Shown: positions 22,092 through 28,248 of the stretch, piece after piece
How positions within the stretch are numbered: the first letter of the stretch is position 1
Layout of the letters: every line of letters starts with the position of its first letter
Virus record (IMG/VR): IMGVR_UViG_3300043750_000084
Coordinates: 1-30,578 of that record
Origin: a virus
DNA: 30,578 nucleotides
Reading direction: 5' to 3' (one strand)
Translations under genes and position numbers: made by a program
The notes under the pieces: model-generated
What the model was told of the DNA's origin: nothing
What the model saw: only the letters and a program-made list of their open reading frames with translations
The model's database searches: none

Positions 22092-22203
22092 AAAAGGCCC
22101 CGATGTTGCACCGGGGCCCACCATGCTTATGGATGATCTGGATGGCGTCTGTGAGCTATGCCTCGTTCTCCTGCACTAAGTGCGTACAGAGTCTTACCCG
22201 GTT
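22092..22203 (-). ncRNA. Possible small RNA or attenuated leader
   Basis: Motif copy h should start a transcript near 22203, and the first terminator lies at 22096-22118 with TTTTC. No reading frame with a start and ribosome site fits in between. This leaves about 110 bases as a small RNA or as an attenuated leader of the NlpC/P60 gene. Confidence 0.35.
22096..22118 (-). terminator. Hairpin with TTTT before the NlpC/P60 gene
   Basis: GGCCCCG / CGGGGCC on the minus strand, 9-base loop, followed by TTTTC at 22095-22091. It lies between motif copy h and the NlpC/P60 start. Confidence 0.75.
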
Positions 22204-22219
22204 GTCTCTACCCTAGCAC
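22204..22219 (-). promoter_or_regulatory. Motif promoter copy h (GTGCTAGGGTAGAGAC)
   Basis: One change from consensus (AGAGAC for AGATAC). It overlaps nothing coding downstream for over 130 bases, unlike the other copies. Confidence 0.65.
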
Positions 22220-22220
22220 A

Positions 22221-22451
22221 TCATTCTGCGTCCGGCTGCCACGGCAGCGGCCGGAAGCCTCCCCGGGCCAACCAGTCGTCCAACATCAGGAAAGTCTGTG
22301 CAAGCGTCGCCTCGTTCGCCTGGACCATCTCGGCCGTCTCCGGGTCCTCCAGGTCGTCCAGCGTCTGCTGTGCTGCCTCCCGTAGCGTGTTCAGCAGGAC
22401 GTTCGGGTCAACCGCGTTCACCGGGTCAGTTTCAAGGTTGGACAGGTCCAC
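22221..22451 (-). CDS. Unknown acidic 76-residue protein
   Basis: GTG at 22451 with GAGGGG eight bases upstream; the frame is open through the motif but that part is promoter. The product (DLSNLETDPVNAVDPNVLLNTLREAAQQTLDDLEDPETAEMVQANEATLAQTFLMLDDWLARGG) is acidic and helical, ending FRPLPWQPDAE. Not recognised. Single-gene unit between motif copies i and h. Confidence 0.7.
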   Translation of the reverse strand: MDLSNLETDPVNAVDPNVLLNTLREAAQQTLDDLEDPETAEMVQANEATLAQTFLMLDDWLARGGFRPLPWQPDAE

Positions 22452-22476
22452 GACATACACCCCTCGCTTGTAAAGT

Positions 22477-22492
22477 TTATCTACCCTAAGCA
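22477..22492 (-). promoter_or_regulatory. Motif promoter copy i (variant TTAGGGTAGATAAA)
   Basis: Divergent copy: an extra T breaks the TGC-TAGGGT spacing and AGATAC is AGATAA. It lies 26 bases upstream of the 76-residue gene. Confidence 0.55.
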
Positions 22493-22501
22493 ATTCGGGC
22501 C

Positions 22502-22554
22502 GTATAACGCAAGAAAGCCTGCCAGTAACAACTGGCAGGCTCCCTGCGTTATAC
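22502..22554 (-). terminator. Long terminator hairpin of the HAD gene
   Basis: Inner perfect 11-bp stem AGCCTGCCAGT / ACTGGCAGGCT with a four-base loop, extended by an outer 10-bp stem GTATAACGCA / TGCGTTATAC. TTTCTT lies inside the 3' arm on the minus strand. It begins six bases after the stop at 22560. Confidence 0.85.
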
Positions 22555-22559
22555 CCTGA

Positions 22560-23093
22560 TCACACAGCGTTGCCGACGTTGGCGACAGCATCCAGCCACT
22601 GCCAGATGTTCGTCAGGTCATCCGCCGTCAGCCCCCAGCGAGGGTCAACGCGGTACAGCAAGGCAGGCGCCGGGTACTCCAGGGCCACGCGAACCGTGTC
22701 CGCGCCCGAGACGCCGTCATCCACCCAGACGAAGGGACGGCCGTCCGCACGCCACATGATGTCGTCCAGCTTCCAGTGCGACCCGTCAGGGTGACGCTGG
22801 AAAGTACGCTCGGAGAACGTGATGTGGTCCATGGGGGACAGACCGACGCGCGGCCCGATCTCCCAGTTGGCCATGCCCTCCCAGGCTGTCGCCCACATCA
22901 TCTCCACGCCCAGGGCGTTCAGCCACTGCCCGTGACGGGGGTGCAGCCACATCCGTGAGGGCTTCTTGGCGAGGATGCCCAACTCGGAGCGCCAGACCTG
23001 GTGTGCGCGGTACCCCTGGGGCTTCTTGGTGGCGCGGTCGGGGGACAGGACGCCGTCAACGTCCAGCATGAGCACGGGCGTAGAGACAGTCAT
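22560..23093 (-). CDS. HAD-superfamily phosphatase-like protein
   Basis: 177 residues; ATG with AAGGAGA upstream. Motif I is VLMLDVDGVLSP (D11, D13), motif II is the T in WATAWE (about 68-72), and motif IV is FVWVDDGVSG (about 120-129). The intervening HWKLDDI may supply the lysine of motif III. The DxDGV-L and WATAWE pattern is that of small HAD domains found in phage and actinobacterial proteins, sometimes fused to RNA repair enzymes. It probably removes phosphate from a nucleotide or nucleic acid end; substrate unknown. Confidence 0.82.
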   Translation of the reverse strand: MTVSTPVLMLDVDGVLSPDRATKKPQGYRAHQVWRSELGILAKKPSRMWLHPRHGQWLNALGVEMMWATAWEGMANWEIGPRVGLSPMDHITFSERTFQRHPDGSHWKLDDIMWRADGRPFVWVDDGVSGADTVRVALEYPAPALLYRVDPRWGLTADDLTNIWQWLDAVANVGNAV

Positions 23094-23128
23094 GGGGATC
23101 TCCTTGGTTCGGTGTTCCTCATTGCGAT

Positions 23129-23144
23129 ATATCTACACTAGCAC
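23129..23144 (-). promoter_or_regulatory. Motif promoter copy j (GTGCTAGTGTAGATAT)
   Basis: Two changes from consensus. It ends in a dyad, CTAGCAC-A-GTGCTAG at 23138-23152, also seen at copy n. It is followed by the shared GAACACCGAACCAAGGAGA leader. Confidence 0.65.
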
Positions 23145-23165
23145 AGTGCTAGGGGGTGTGCAACA

Positions 23166-23411
23166 TCACTCCCCGGCCGGAGGCGGCACCGGCCCGAAAT
23201 CCCCCTCAGACGGCGTCCGCAGAGCCTTCAACAACTCCGGATCCGCATACACCTCCGCCGTCGACCGCCACGAAGCCACCAACGCCGCAATAGCCTCCGG
23301 CGACTCCTCGTTGCGGTACGCCCGCACCAACTCGCCAGCGAACAGCTCCGCCGCCTCCAGTGGGAGATGCCTCGCCCACGGGAACATATCCGTCAGATGG
23401 ATCTGGAACAC
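23166..23411 (-). CDS. Unknown 81-residue protein
   Basis: GTG at 23411 with AGGAG five bases upstream, the first good start after the RyR-like gene stop; the longer frame to 23603 only shadows that gene. It reads FQIHLTDMFPWARHLPLEAAELFAGELVRAYRNEESPEAIAALVASWRSTAEVYADPELLKAL, with a Pro/Gly tail. Helical. It lies nine bases downstream of the RyR-like gene and is likely co-expressed. Not recognised. Confidence 0.7.
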   Translation of the reverse strand: MFQIHLTDMFPWARHLPLEAAELFAGELVRAYRNEESPEAIAALVASWRSTAEVYADPELLKALRTPSEGDFGPVPPPAGE

Positions 23412-23419
23412 ACCCGCTC

Positions 23420-23791
23420 CTACTCCGTAGCCGTCGCCATCGTCGCAGCCGCCAGCACCCGCACGATCGACAGCAGCAGCTGATCCTTCACCCGCTGCTC
23501 CTCCGGCAGTTCGGCATAGGGCTTCAAGCACGGATGGGTCTTGCCCCATTCGTCCTTTACCGCCCCATACCTCCAGCCGTGGTCCAGGCGATACCGCATC
23601 CACGCCTCGTGCAGCTCCTCCGGAGTCGCCCCGGCCACCGCCATGTGCACACCCTGGATCAGGCCGTCCCGCTGCGCTCTCGGAGCCTCATCCCACGTGG
23701 GCGACACCACCGGATCATGGAAAATCCTCTGCAACGCCCGGTTCGCCTCGTGCACCACGTGGGCCATCTGTTCGGCCGTTAACTCCCGCAT
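23420..23791 (-). CDS. RyR-domain-like phage protein
   Basis: 123 residues from the ATG at 23791; the ATG three bases before it is too close to AGGAGG. N-terminal ELTAEQMAHVVHEANRALQRI, then VSPTWDEAPRAQRDGLIQGV, and a C-terminal HEAWMRYRLDHGWRYGAVKDEWGKTHPCLKPYAELPEEQRVKDQLLLSIVRVL. The 'W...GW.YG...D...K.HP.L.PY..LP...K..D' pattern is the RyR domain as seen in phages. RyR domains have been proposed to sense nucleotide-derived signals, but the role here is unknown. Gene lies between the prim-pol and an 81-residue gene. Confidence 0.75.
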   Translation of the reverse strand: MRELTAEQMAHVVHEANRALQRIFHDPVVSPTWDEAPRAQRDGLIQGVHMAVAGATPEELHEAWMRYRLDHGWRYGAVKDEWGKTHPCLKPYAELPEEQRVKDQLLLSIVRVLAAATMATATE

Positions 23792-23816
23792 CATTCCTCC
23801 TGATTGCCTTCCACTG

Positions 23817-24749
23817 TCACGGCGTGGGACGACCCCGGCCAGCAGTACGCCGCCGCGCGTCCTCCACCGGCTTCCACGGATCGAAGTCGCTGCCGTCCGT
23901 CACCACCGGCAGCACCTGCCGGATCAACCGCTCCGCCTCCCGCACGCTCACCGTGTTCCAAGGAGAGTTGGCGATCTCGAAAATCGTGCACGCTGACCGG
24001 AAGATACCCATCGTCCAGCCGTTCCTAGCGTGCTGAAGGGCCTTCAGCTCGTCCCGGGCCCCACGGATGACCCACTCGGCGTAGAAGTCCCACCGCTGGG
24101 CCGTCGCAGCGTCCGGAGGGGCCATAGACGCCCCCTCAGCGGCCTGCACGGTCCCTTCCCGGCCCTCCGGGTCAGACTGCTTCTCACAGAGCCGCAGAAG
24201 CCAACTGGGGGCCTCCTGGATCGGGTCATCCGACAGCACCTCGTACAGGCCCTTCGCAGACCGCGACGGAGGCAGCACGATGAACGCGCCACCGTCCCCG
24301 GCCTTGAAGTCCAGGTCCGGCCCCAGCACGCTCAACGACGTCTTCAGGGCAGGCCCGCTATAGCGGTACAAGTACTGGATGCCGCCGCCCCCGGTGCGGT
24401 GCTGCCGGGTAGAGGTCAAGTCGTCCCAACCGTGGACGGCTGCAAGCGCCTCCAGGGATTCGCGGCCGACCTTGCCCGAGTCGGTGTCCACGTCCAGCAC
24501 GACCACACCCGTAGGGCTTCCGGTGATCAAGCCGAGGTTGAACAGCCCGCTGCGGAACTCCTCTTCAGCCTGCTCCGGGGTGCGGATGGCGCGGGCACCG
24601 TGCGGATCCTTGTACACGGGATGCTTGCCCGCCCGCGAACCACAGGCACGGGCACAGGTGCAATTCCCGTTGCGGGTGATCCCGTGGATCTTGGTCAGGA
24701 CGTAGCCGTCCTCCAGCCACTCCAGGGCGGCATCAAGCGTCTCAGACAT
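23817..24749 (-). CDS. Bifunctional DNA primase/polymerase (prim-pol domain)
   Basis: 310 residues, ATG at 24749. The archaeal-type prim-pol motifs appear as GVVVLDVDTDSG (about 84-95, metal-binding acids), RQHRTGGGGIQYLYRY (about 114-129) and LDFKAGDGGAFIVLPPSRSAKG (about 145-167). The N-terminal CTCARACGSRAGKHP is the usual Cys-rich lead of this family. It makes primers and possibly extends them for phage DNA replication. No helicase domain is fused, and no helicase is visible in the window. TAGGAT lies six bases before the ATG, so the message may also be leaderless. It ends near the RyR-like gene. Confidence 0.9.
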   Translation of the reverse strand: MSETLDAALEWLEDGYVLTKIHGITRNGNCTCARACGSRAGKHPVYKDPHGARAIRTPEQAEEEFRSGLFNLGLITGSPTGVVVLDVDTDSGKVGRESLEALAAVHGWDDLTSTRQHRTGGGGIQYLYRYSGPALKTSLSVLGPDLDFKAGDGGAFIVLPPSRSAKGLYEVLSDDPIQEAPSWLLRLCEKQSDPEGREGTVQAAEGASMAPPDAATAQRWDFYAEWVIRGARDELKALQHARNGWTMGIFRSACTIFEIANSPWNTVSVREAERLIRQVLPVVTDGSDFDPWKPVEDARRRTAGRGRPTP

Positions 24750-24786
24750 GTGGTGATCCTAGCTCTGTGCAGGTGGAACGTGAGAG

Positions 24787-24818
24787 GGCGCCGCCCCCGA
24801 AAGTGAGAGGGCGGCGCC
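24787..24818 (-). terminator. GC hairpin after the 61-residue gene
   Basis: GGCGCCGCCC / GGGCGGCGCC, 10-bp stem with a 12-base loop, just after the TGA at 24821. No T-run. GTGAGAGGGCG occurs twice around it. Confidence 0.6.
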
Positions 24819-24820
24819 GG

Positions 24821-25006
24821 TCATGCAGTCTTCTTCCAGATGAAGCCCCAGTGCTCGCACACGCTGCTGGAGTACACCCAGGAGAGGCCCGGTGTGGCCT
24901 CCTGAACCAGGAGATCCTGGGTGTTCTCGCAGTCGGCGGCCGGGCACTTCTCGAAGGCAGGGGCTCCCTCGCCTTCGAAAAGCACCACGTCCATGTAGCC
25001 GCCCAT
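24821..25006 (-). CDS. 61-residue zinc-ribbon-like protein
   Basis: ATG at 25006, four bases after the TerD-like stop, with GGAAG upstream. MGGYMDVVLFEGEGAPAFEKCP starts it; C-x-x-x-x-C at about 21-26 and a later Cys-His (VCEHWGFIWKK) could make a zinc site. Co-transcribed with terD. Not recognised. Confidence 0.7.
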   Translation of the reverse strand: MGGYMDVVLFEGEGAPAFEKCPAADCENTQDLLVQEATPGLSWVYSSSVCEHWGFIWKKTA

Positions 25007-25009
25007 GGG

Positions 25010-25618
25010 CTACTTCCAGTCGTTGCGGTGGCCGCCGTCGACCTTGAAGACCATCGTCTTCTTCAGCATGCCCGCCTGCCGGAACTCGGGGCGGTTCTCG
25101 GACCCGGGCCGCGAGTACTCCTCCAGGTACTCCACCCGGGGGGACCCGTTCTCGAAGCTGACCATGCCCGGAACGCAGGTGTACACGGTGGCGTTGTCCG
25201 ACGCGTTGGTGGCGGCGATCTGCACGGTCTCCGTGCCGTCCGTAACCTCCATCGACACGGCGTAACGCCGGAAGGAGCCAGTCCCGTTGGACTGGGCGCT
25301 GTAGGCCCAGAAGGCGATGGAGTCGATCTCGGCGTCGGGGTTGACGGTGATCGTCTCGGTGGAGGTGCCCTCACCGCGCGCGGCATCGCCGCCGTGGCGC
25401 ACGGTGCCGTTGCGGGAAACGAGATTCTTGGGAGAGATGATCTGCTTGCCGGGGGTCACGGTGGGGAAGGTGGCGATGGACTCCGTGGTGCCGTCCCGGT
25501 ACAGAATCTCCGCGCCCAGGTCGTAGTCCGTCTCAGCGGGCCAGGAAACGCGCGCCGTGATGCCCTGGTCCTTGCGGAGCTGGACGGGGGAGCTGCCCTT
25601 GGTCATGTTGATGGGCAT
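25010..25618 (-). CDS. terD: TerD-family protein
   Basis: 202 residues; ATG with GGAGGT upstream. TerD-family segments are clear: ARVSWPAETDYDLGAEILYRDG, GTVRHGGDAARGEG, FWAYSAQSNGTGSFRRY and VYTCVPGM. The DYDLGA and SNGTGSF segments are the calcium-binding and signature parts of TerD/CABP domains. Family members belong to tellurium-resistance and stress modules linked to phage defence in hosts; many Streptomyces and their phages carry them. Here it forms a unit with motif copy k, and no other ter gene is visible. Confidence 0.9.
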   Translation of the reverse strand: MPINMTKGSSPVQLRKDQGITARVSWPAETDYDLGAEILYRDGTTESIATFPTVTPGKQIISPKNLVSRNGTVRHGGDAARGEGTSTETITVNPDAEIDSIAFWAYSAQSNGTGSFRRYAVSMEVTDGTETVQIAATNASDNATVYTCVPGMVSFENGSPRVEYLEEYSRPGSENRPEFRQAGMLKKTMVFKVDGGHRNDWK

Positions 25619-25657
25619 AAAGGGTGACCTCCGTGGTCAGTTGGGGCGTGGTGCGAT

Positions 25658-25673
25658 GTATCTACCCTAGCAG
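25658..25673 (-). promoter_or_regulatory. Motif promoter copy k (CTGCTAGGGTAGATAC)
   Basis: Near-exact copy upstream of the TerD-family gene, beginning four bases after the terminator at 25677-25703. Confidence 0.72.
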
Positions 25674-25676
25674 TAA

Positions 25677-25703
25677 GCCCCGGGAGTACGCAACTCCCGG
25701 GGC
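25677..25703 (-). terminator. Terminator of the 172-residue gene
   Basis: Perfect 11-bp stem GCCCCGGGAGT / ACTCCCGGGGC with a five-base loop, then TTACT on the minus strand. Confidence 0.75.
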
Positions 25704-25711
25704 CTGCCAGG

Positions 25712-26230
25712 TCAGTTCCGCTTGTAGCTGTAGCGGCCGGTGCCCTTCCGGAACGGATCAGCCGGGTTCCGGCGCACGACCAGCTCCCAGACGGTGATCT
25801 CCTGGAGCCGCTCGAAGTAGCCGACCCAAGAACGGCTGTAGCTCTCGCCGTTGTACTCGAAGGAGTACTTGTCCGCCCAGTCCACCTGGCCATCGGCGTC
25901 CTTCGGGGGATCCGCCAGGGCAGCGGCGTGCAGGCCCTCGGCCTCTTCCAGGGTGGTGAACACGTCCAGCACCTGCGCGTGGCCTCCGCTGCGGCCGAAG
26001 GTCGAACCGCTCTCGTAGTCCGCGACGACCGCGTACACGGTGTCCCCGGCCCCCACGCCGTCCATGTCCTTGGTGCGGGAGTCTCCGGTGCCGTAGACGT
26101 CCGGCTTGGTCTCCACGAACGCGACGACCTCGGAAACACGGCCTGCGGTATCCCCGTTGTCCCAGCCGTCGTTCGCGGCGGGCCGGGTATCCCAGCTCTC
26201 GGTCTCGGCGGATACAGAGATCTTGGCCAT
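25712..26230 (-). CDS. Unknown 172-residue protein
   Basis: ATG at 26230 with GAGGAGAAC upstream. Long loop-rich N-terminus (SVSAETESWDTRPAANDGWDNGDTAGRVSEVVAFVETK) and beta-type segments (AGDTVYAVVADYESGSTFGRSGGHAQVLDVFTTLEEAEGLHAAALADP), ending with RNPADPFRKGTGRYSYKRN. The 'V-AVVADY-SG-TFG...Q-LDVFTT-EEA' part is like a small phage/host domain of unknown role seen beside TerD genes in my memory. Not certain. Single-gene unit with motif copy l. Confidence 0.75.
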   Translation of the reverse strand: MAKISVSAETESWDTRPAANDGWDNGDTAGRVSEVVAFVETKPDVYGTGDSRTKDMDGVGAGDTVYAVVADYESGSTFGRSGGHAQVLDVFTTLEEAEGLHAAALADPPKDADGQVDWADKYSFEYNGESYSRSWVGYFERLQEITVWELVVRRNPADPFRKGTGRYSYKRN

Positions 26231-26259
26231 CTGGTTCTCCTCGGGTAGGTGTACCTGTT

Positions 26260-26275
26260 GTATCTACCCTACCAC
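26260..26275 (-). promoter_or_regulatory. Motif promoter copy l (GTGGTAGGGTAGATAC)
   Basis: One change (TGGTAGGGT for TGCTAGGGT), which still fits TGN-TANNNT. Upstream of the 172-residue gene. Confidence 0.7.
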
Positions 26276-26299
26276 GAGTGATGCGCGGCGACACCCCGA

Positions 26300-26512
26300 T
26301 TACCGCTGCCGGTTCGGACACACAGACGGGTAATGCGAAGCCCCCCGAGGACGCTCGCAACCCCTGCCATGCAGCGGGCAGTTATCCGCATACCTGCCCT
26401 CGTACTGGCCCCCACACGGAGCCCAGCTGTCCCCAGAACACAAACAGCCGTCCTCCCGAACCACCTCAACATGTGAGAGGAACGGAAGGACGGCGCGCTC
26501 CAGATCTGTCAT
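26300..26512 (-). CDS. 70-residue Cys/His-rich protein
   Basis: ATG at 26512 in an ATGA overlap with the upstream gene. After MTDLERAVLPFLSHVEVV the product has eight Cys, beginning REDGCLCSGDSWAPCGGQYEG and continuing NCPLHGRGCERPRGASHYPSVCP. This suggests one or two bound zinc ions. Not recognised. It is coupled to the 104-residue gene and shares motif copy m. Confidence 0.7.
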   Translation of the reverse strand: MTDLERAVLPFLSHVEVVREDGCLCSGDSWAPCGGQYEGRYADNCPLHGRGCERPRGASHYPSVCPNRQR

Positions 26513-26823
26513 ACGGTCCCTGCCTGCCTGCTCTCCAGCCACGCCACCGAGGCTTCCACAGCCAGCTCCGAAGTCTCGCAAGGCTCGCCGCCGATCTCCC
26601 TACCGTCGATCCTGGGAAGGAACCGGCCGCCCTCCTGCTTGGGAGTCAGCCCAAGGACGCGTGCAGGCTCACCGTGCGGGCCTGTAGGCGGCTCCGAGCC
26701 CGTAGCCTCCTGGTGGCGCCGCTTCGCCCGGCGTACGCCCTGGCGCTGGTCGTTGGCCGTCACGACGTACGTGTAACGGTCCTTCTCGTTGGCGAACATC
26801 ACGAAATACGGGTACTGAGCCAT
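26509..26823 (-). CDS. Unknown 104-residue protein
   Basis: ATG at 26823 with GAGGAGA about ten bases upstream. MAQYPYFVMFANEKDRYTYVVTANDQRQGVRRAKRRHQEATG begins it: a beta-hairpin-like N-terminus and a strongly basic helix. The rest is loop-rich with a final helix (SELAVEASVAWLESRQ). It could bind nucleic acid through the basic helix. Not recognised. First gene of a two-gene unit. Confidence 0.72.
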   Translation of the reverse strand: MAQYPYFVMFANEKDRYTYVVTANDQRQGVRRAKRRHQEATGSEPPTGPHGEPARVLGLTPKQEGGRFLPRIDGREIGGEPCETSELAVEASVAWLESRQAGTV

Positions 26824-26861
26824 TTCAACCGATCTCCTCGGGTGGTTGGTGTTCGGATGGT

Positions 26862-26877
26862 TTGTCTACCCTAGCGC
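26862..26877 (-). promoter_or_regulatory. Motif promoter copy m (GCGCTAGGGTAGACAA)
   Basis: Variant at both ends (GCG start, ACAA end) but with an intact TAGGGTAGA core. It begins two bases after the TTTT of the lipoprotein terminator. Confidence 0.65.
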
Positions 26878-26878
26878 G

Positions 26879-26909
26879 AAAAGGCGGGAAGGCAACATGC
26901 CCTCCCGCC
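26879..26909 (-). terminator. Terminator of the His-rich lipoprotein gene
   Basis: 12-bp stem with one G-T pair, GGCGGGAGGGCA / TGCCTTCCCGCC, loop TGT, followed by TTTTCGC on the minus strand. Confidence 0.85.
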
Positions 26910-26931
26910 CCTTTCCCTCATGCGCCGCAGC

Positions 26932-27120
26932 CTACCGGCGACGGCCCGGACGCACCGTCACGTGGTAGTGCTTGTGCACCGTGACGTGCTTGTGCACCGT
27001 CACGTGGCTGTGCGAGTGCGAGTGGCTGTGATAACCCGAGCCGGTGCCCGGGTCACACGCGGCGGTCAGGCCCGCGACCAGGGTCATGGGCAAGACAACG
27101 TGCGATACAAAGCGCTTCAT
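26932..27120 (-). CDS. Small His-rich putative lipoprotein
   Basis: 62 residues from the ATG at 27120, where a signal sequence begins. MKRFVSHVVLPMTLVAGLTAAC forms a signal peptide with a loose lipobox (TAAC; position -3 is T rather than L). The mature part is GTGSGYHSHSHSHSHVTVHK followed by HVTVHKHYHVTVRPGRRR, with about 13 His. VTVHKH is repeated, and its DNA is a short tandem repeat. A secreted metal-binding peptide anchored to the cell surface is likely. Such repeats can also be low-complexity noise. Confidence 0.7.
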   Translation of the reverse strand: MKRFVSHVVLPMTLVAGLTAACDPGTGSGYHSHSHSHSHVTVHKHVTVHKHYHVTVRPGRRR

Positions 27121-27152
27121 GAGCTGCTTTCTTGAGTAGGGAAGGTGGTGCA

Positions 27153-27186
27153 CCCGGCCGCCCGGGAGTCGTCGCGGGCGGCCGGG
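27153..27186 (-). terminator. GC-only hairpin after the 116-residue gene
   Basis: Perfect 12-bp stem CCCGGCCGCCCG / CGGGCGGCCGGG with a 10-base loop, no T-run. It sits between the 116-residue gene and the lipoprotein gene, which has no motif copy of its own, so some read-through is expected. Confidence 0.65.
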
Positions 27187-27200
27187 AATCTGGGGGAGGA

Positions 27201-27551
27201 CTAGTCCTCGATCGGCATGATCGCGAAGAACTCGCTGACGTTCTCCTTCAGGACCCCGGCAAGGTGCTTCGCCATCTCCTTGGCCAGAGGGCCGCCCGTC
27301 TCGGGGTTGAAGGTGATGTCCAGCAGAGCCACGGGGGCGTTGGCCGCCAGCTTGTTCACGAACAGGGCGCCCGTCTTCGCGTGCAGGAGGGTGATCTCGA
27401 TCTCCTCGGTGCCCGTGCGACGGACGCTGAAGACCTCGCCACGGCTCAGGATCTTCTTGCCGTCCGCATCGATCTCGTAGCCGACCTTGTAGCCGACGCG
27501 GATCGCAGCAGCAGGGGCGGCGACGGTCGTGTTGTTCTGGGGCTGAGCCAT
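27201..27551 (-). CDS. Unknown 116-residue protein
   Basis: ATG at 27551 with GAGGAGACC upstream. Beta-rich: AAIRVGYKVGYEIDADGKKILSRGEVFSVRRTGTEEIEITLLHAKTGALFVNKL, then LLDITFNPETGGPLAKEMAKHLAGVLKENVSEFF. A small cytoplasmic phage protein; a basic/hydrophobic strand pattern with a final helix. Not recognised. Transcribed from motif copy n with the shared leader. Confidence 0.75.
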   Translation of the reverse strand: MAQPQNNTTVAAPAAAIRVGYKVGYEIDADGKKILSRGEVFSVRRTGTEEIEITLLHAKTGALFVNKLAANAPVALLDITFNPETGGPLAKEMAKHLAGVLKENVSEFFAIMPIED

Positions 27552-27587
27552 GGCGGTCTCCTCGGAGTTGGTGTCCGTCGTTTCGAT

Positions 27588-27603
27588 GTATCTACTCTAG
27601 CAC
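27588..27603 (-). promoter_or_regulatory. Motif promoter copy n (GTGCTAGAGTAGATAC)
   Basis: One change (TAGAGT). Like copy j it forms a dyad at its upstream end, CTAGCAC-G-GTGCTAG at 27597-27611. Confidence 0.7.
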
Positions 27604-27607
27604 GGTG

Positions 27608-27633
27608 CTAGGGGGGCGTGTCAACCCCCCTAG
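27608..27633. terminator. CTAGGGGGG / CCCCCCTAG hairpin
   Basis: Perfect 9-bp stem with an 8-base loop downstream of the 58-residue gene and touching the dyad of copy n. No T-run. Confidence 0.6.
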
Positions 27634-27641
27634 TCACCAGG

Positions 27642-27818
27642 TCACTTGCGCTTGATCAGGACGACCCAATACGCGCCCCGGACCTTCTCAACCGAGACAC
27701 CCATCTCCTTGGCCAGTCCGCGCCCCTTCAGGGTCTTCGCGTACTTGTGGGCCGCAGCCCACGCCGCATCCTGCGTGTCGTGGGAGCTGATGAACGTGGA
27801 GTCGCTGCGCTTTGCCAT
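27642..27818 (-). CDS. Unknown 58-residue basic protein
   Basis: ATG at 27818 with GGAGACCTCCCCCA upstream, TGA at 27642. The product begins MAKRSDSTFISSHDTQDAAW, continues AAAHKYAKTLKGRGLAKEMG and ends VSVEKVRGAYWVVLIKRK. It is strongly basic, and the second half resembles a short helix-turn-helix-like pattern (LAKEMGVSVEKVRGAYWVV). It could be a small DNA-binding protein. It lies beside the GTAAC repeat region, read away from it. Confidence 0.72.
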   Translation of the reverse strand: MAKRSDSTFISSHDTQDAAWAAAHKYAKTLKGRGLAKEMGVSVEKVRGAYWVVLIKRK

Positions 27819-27858
27819 TGGGGGAGGTCTCCTAGGAGTTGGTGTCCTCGGTGGGTAC

Positions 27859-27874
27859 GTATCTACCCTAGCAC
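27859..27874 (-). promoter_or_regulatory. Motif promoter copy o (GTGCTAGGGTAGATAC)
   Basis: Exact consensus upstream of the 58-residue gene, with the GGACACCAACTCC-TAGGAGACC leader. It is the left edge of the divergent non-coding region. Confidence 0.75.
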
Positions 27875-27889
27875 ATTACGATCATGGGA

Positions 27890-28190
27890 TCTACCCCCGA
27901 AACCCGGTTACCTCCTGGCGAGATGAACACACCCTGTACGACCCCAAGAAACACATCGCGCGTATAGGTGATACGTGAAGTAACAAAGTAACCGAGTAAC
28001 TATGCAGGTCAGAGGGGATTTTTGAAAGGTAACCAGGGAAGTAGCCGTGGGGTAACCAGGCTGTTTTGGGGGTTTGGATCAAGGGATGCGTCCGTATGTC
28101 CTGACAATTGGTCGACTGGTTACCCTGCCGGTTACCCGCGTGTTACTCCGATCCGAGTAACCTCCCCGCCACCTCGTGGGAGGCTTTAGG
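27890..28190. repeat. GTAAC iteron-like region (candidate origin or centromere)
   Basis: No gene is visible. Ten GTAAC pentamers occur: plus-sense at 27980, 27988, 27996, 28029, 28052 and 28157; minus-sense at 27907, 28119, 28131 and 28142. Three are in an exact 8-bp tandem (AGTAACAA-AGTAACCG-AGTAACTA). GGTAACCAGG occurs twice (28028, 28051), GGTTACCC twice (28118, 28130), and GTTACTC-6-GAGTAAC (28142-28161) is an inverted repeat. The region separates divergent transcription and precedes a ParB-like gene. Confidence 0.7.
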
Positions 28191-28232
28191 CGTGGATCTC
28201 CGGACACTCCGGTTGCGCCTGGTCCTCAGCAT

Positions 28233-28248
28233 GATCTAGGGTAGATAC
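28233..28248 (+). promoter_or_regulatory. Motif promoter copy p (GATCTAGGGTAGATAC)
   Basis: Copy on the plus strand 25 bases upstream of the ParB-like gene; GATC replaces GTGC, so it lacks the TGN of an extended -10. Confidence 0.68.

Noticed and set aside
22221-22493. 90-residue version starting at TTG 22493
   Set aside because: The extra N-terminus would be encoded by the promoter motif itself; the GTG at 22451 has a proper ribosome site.
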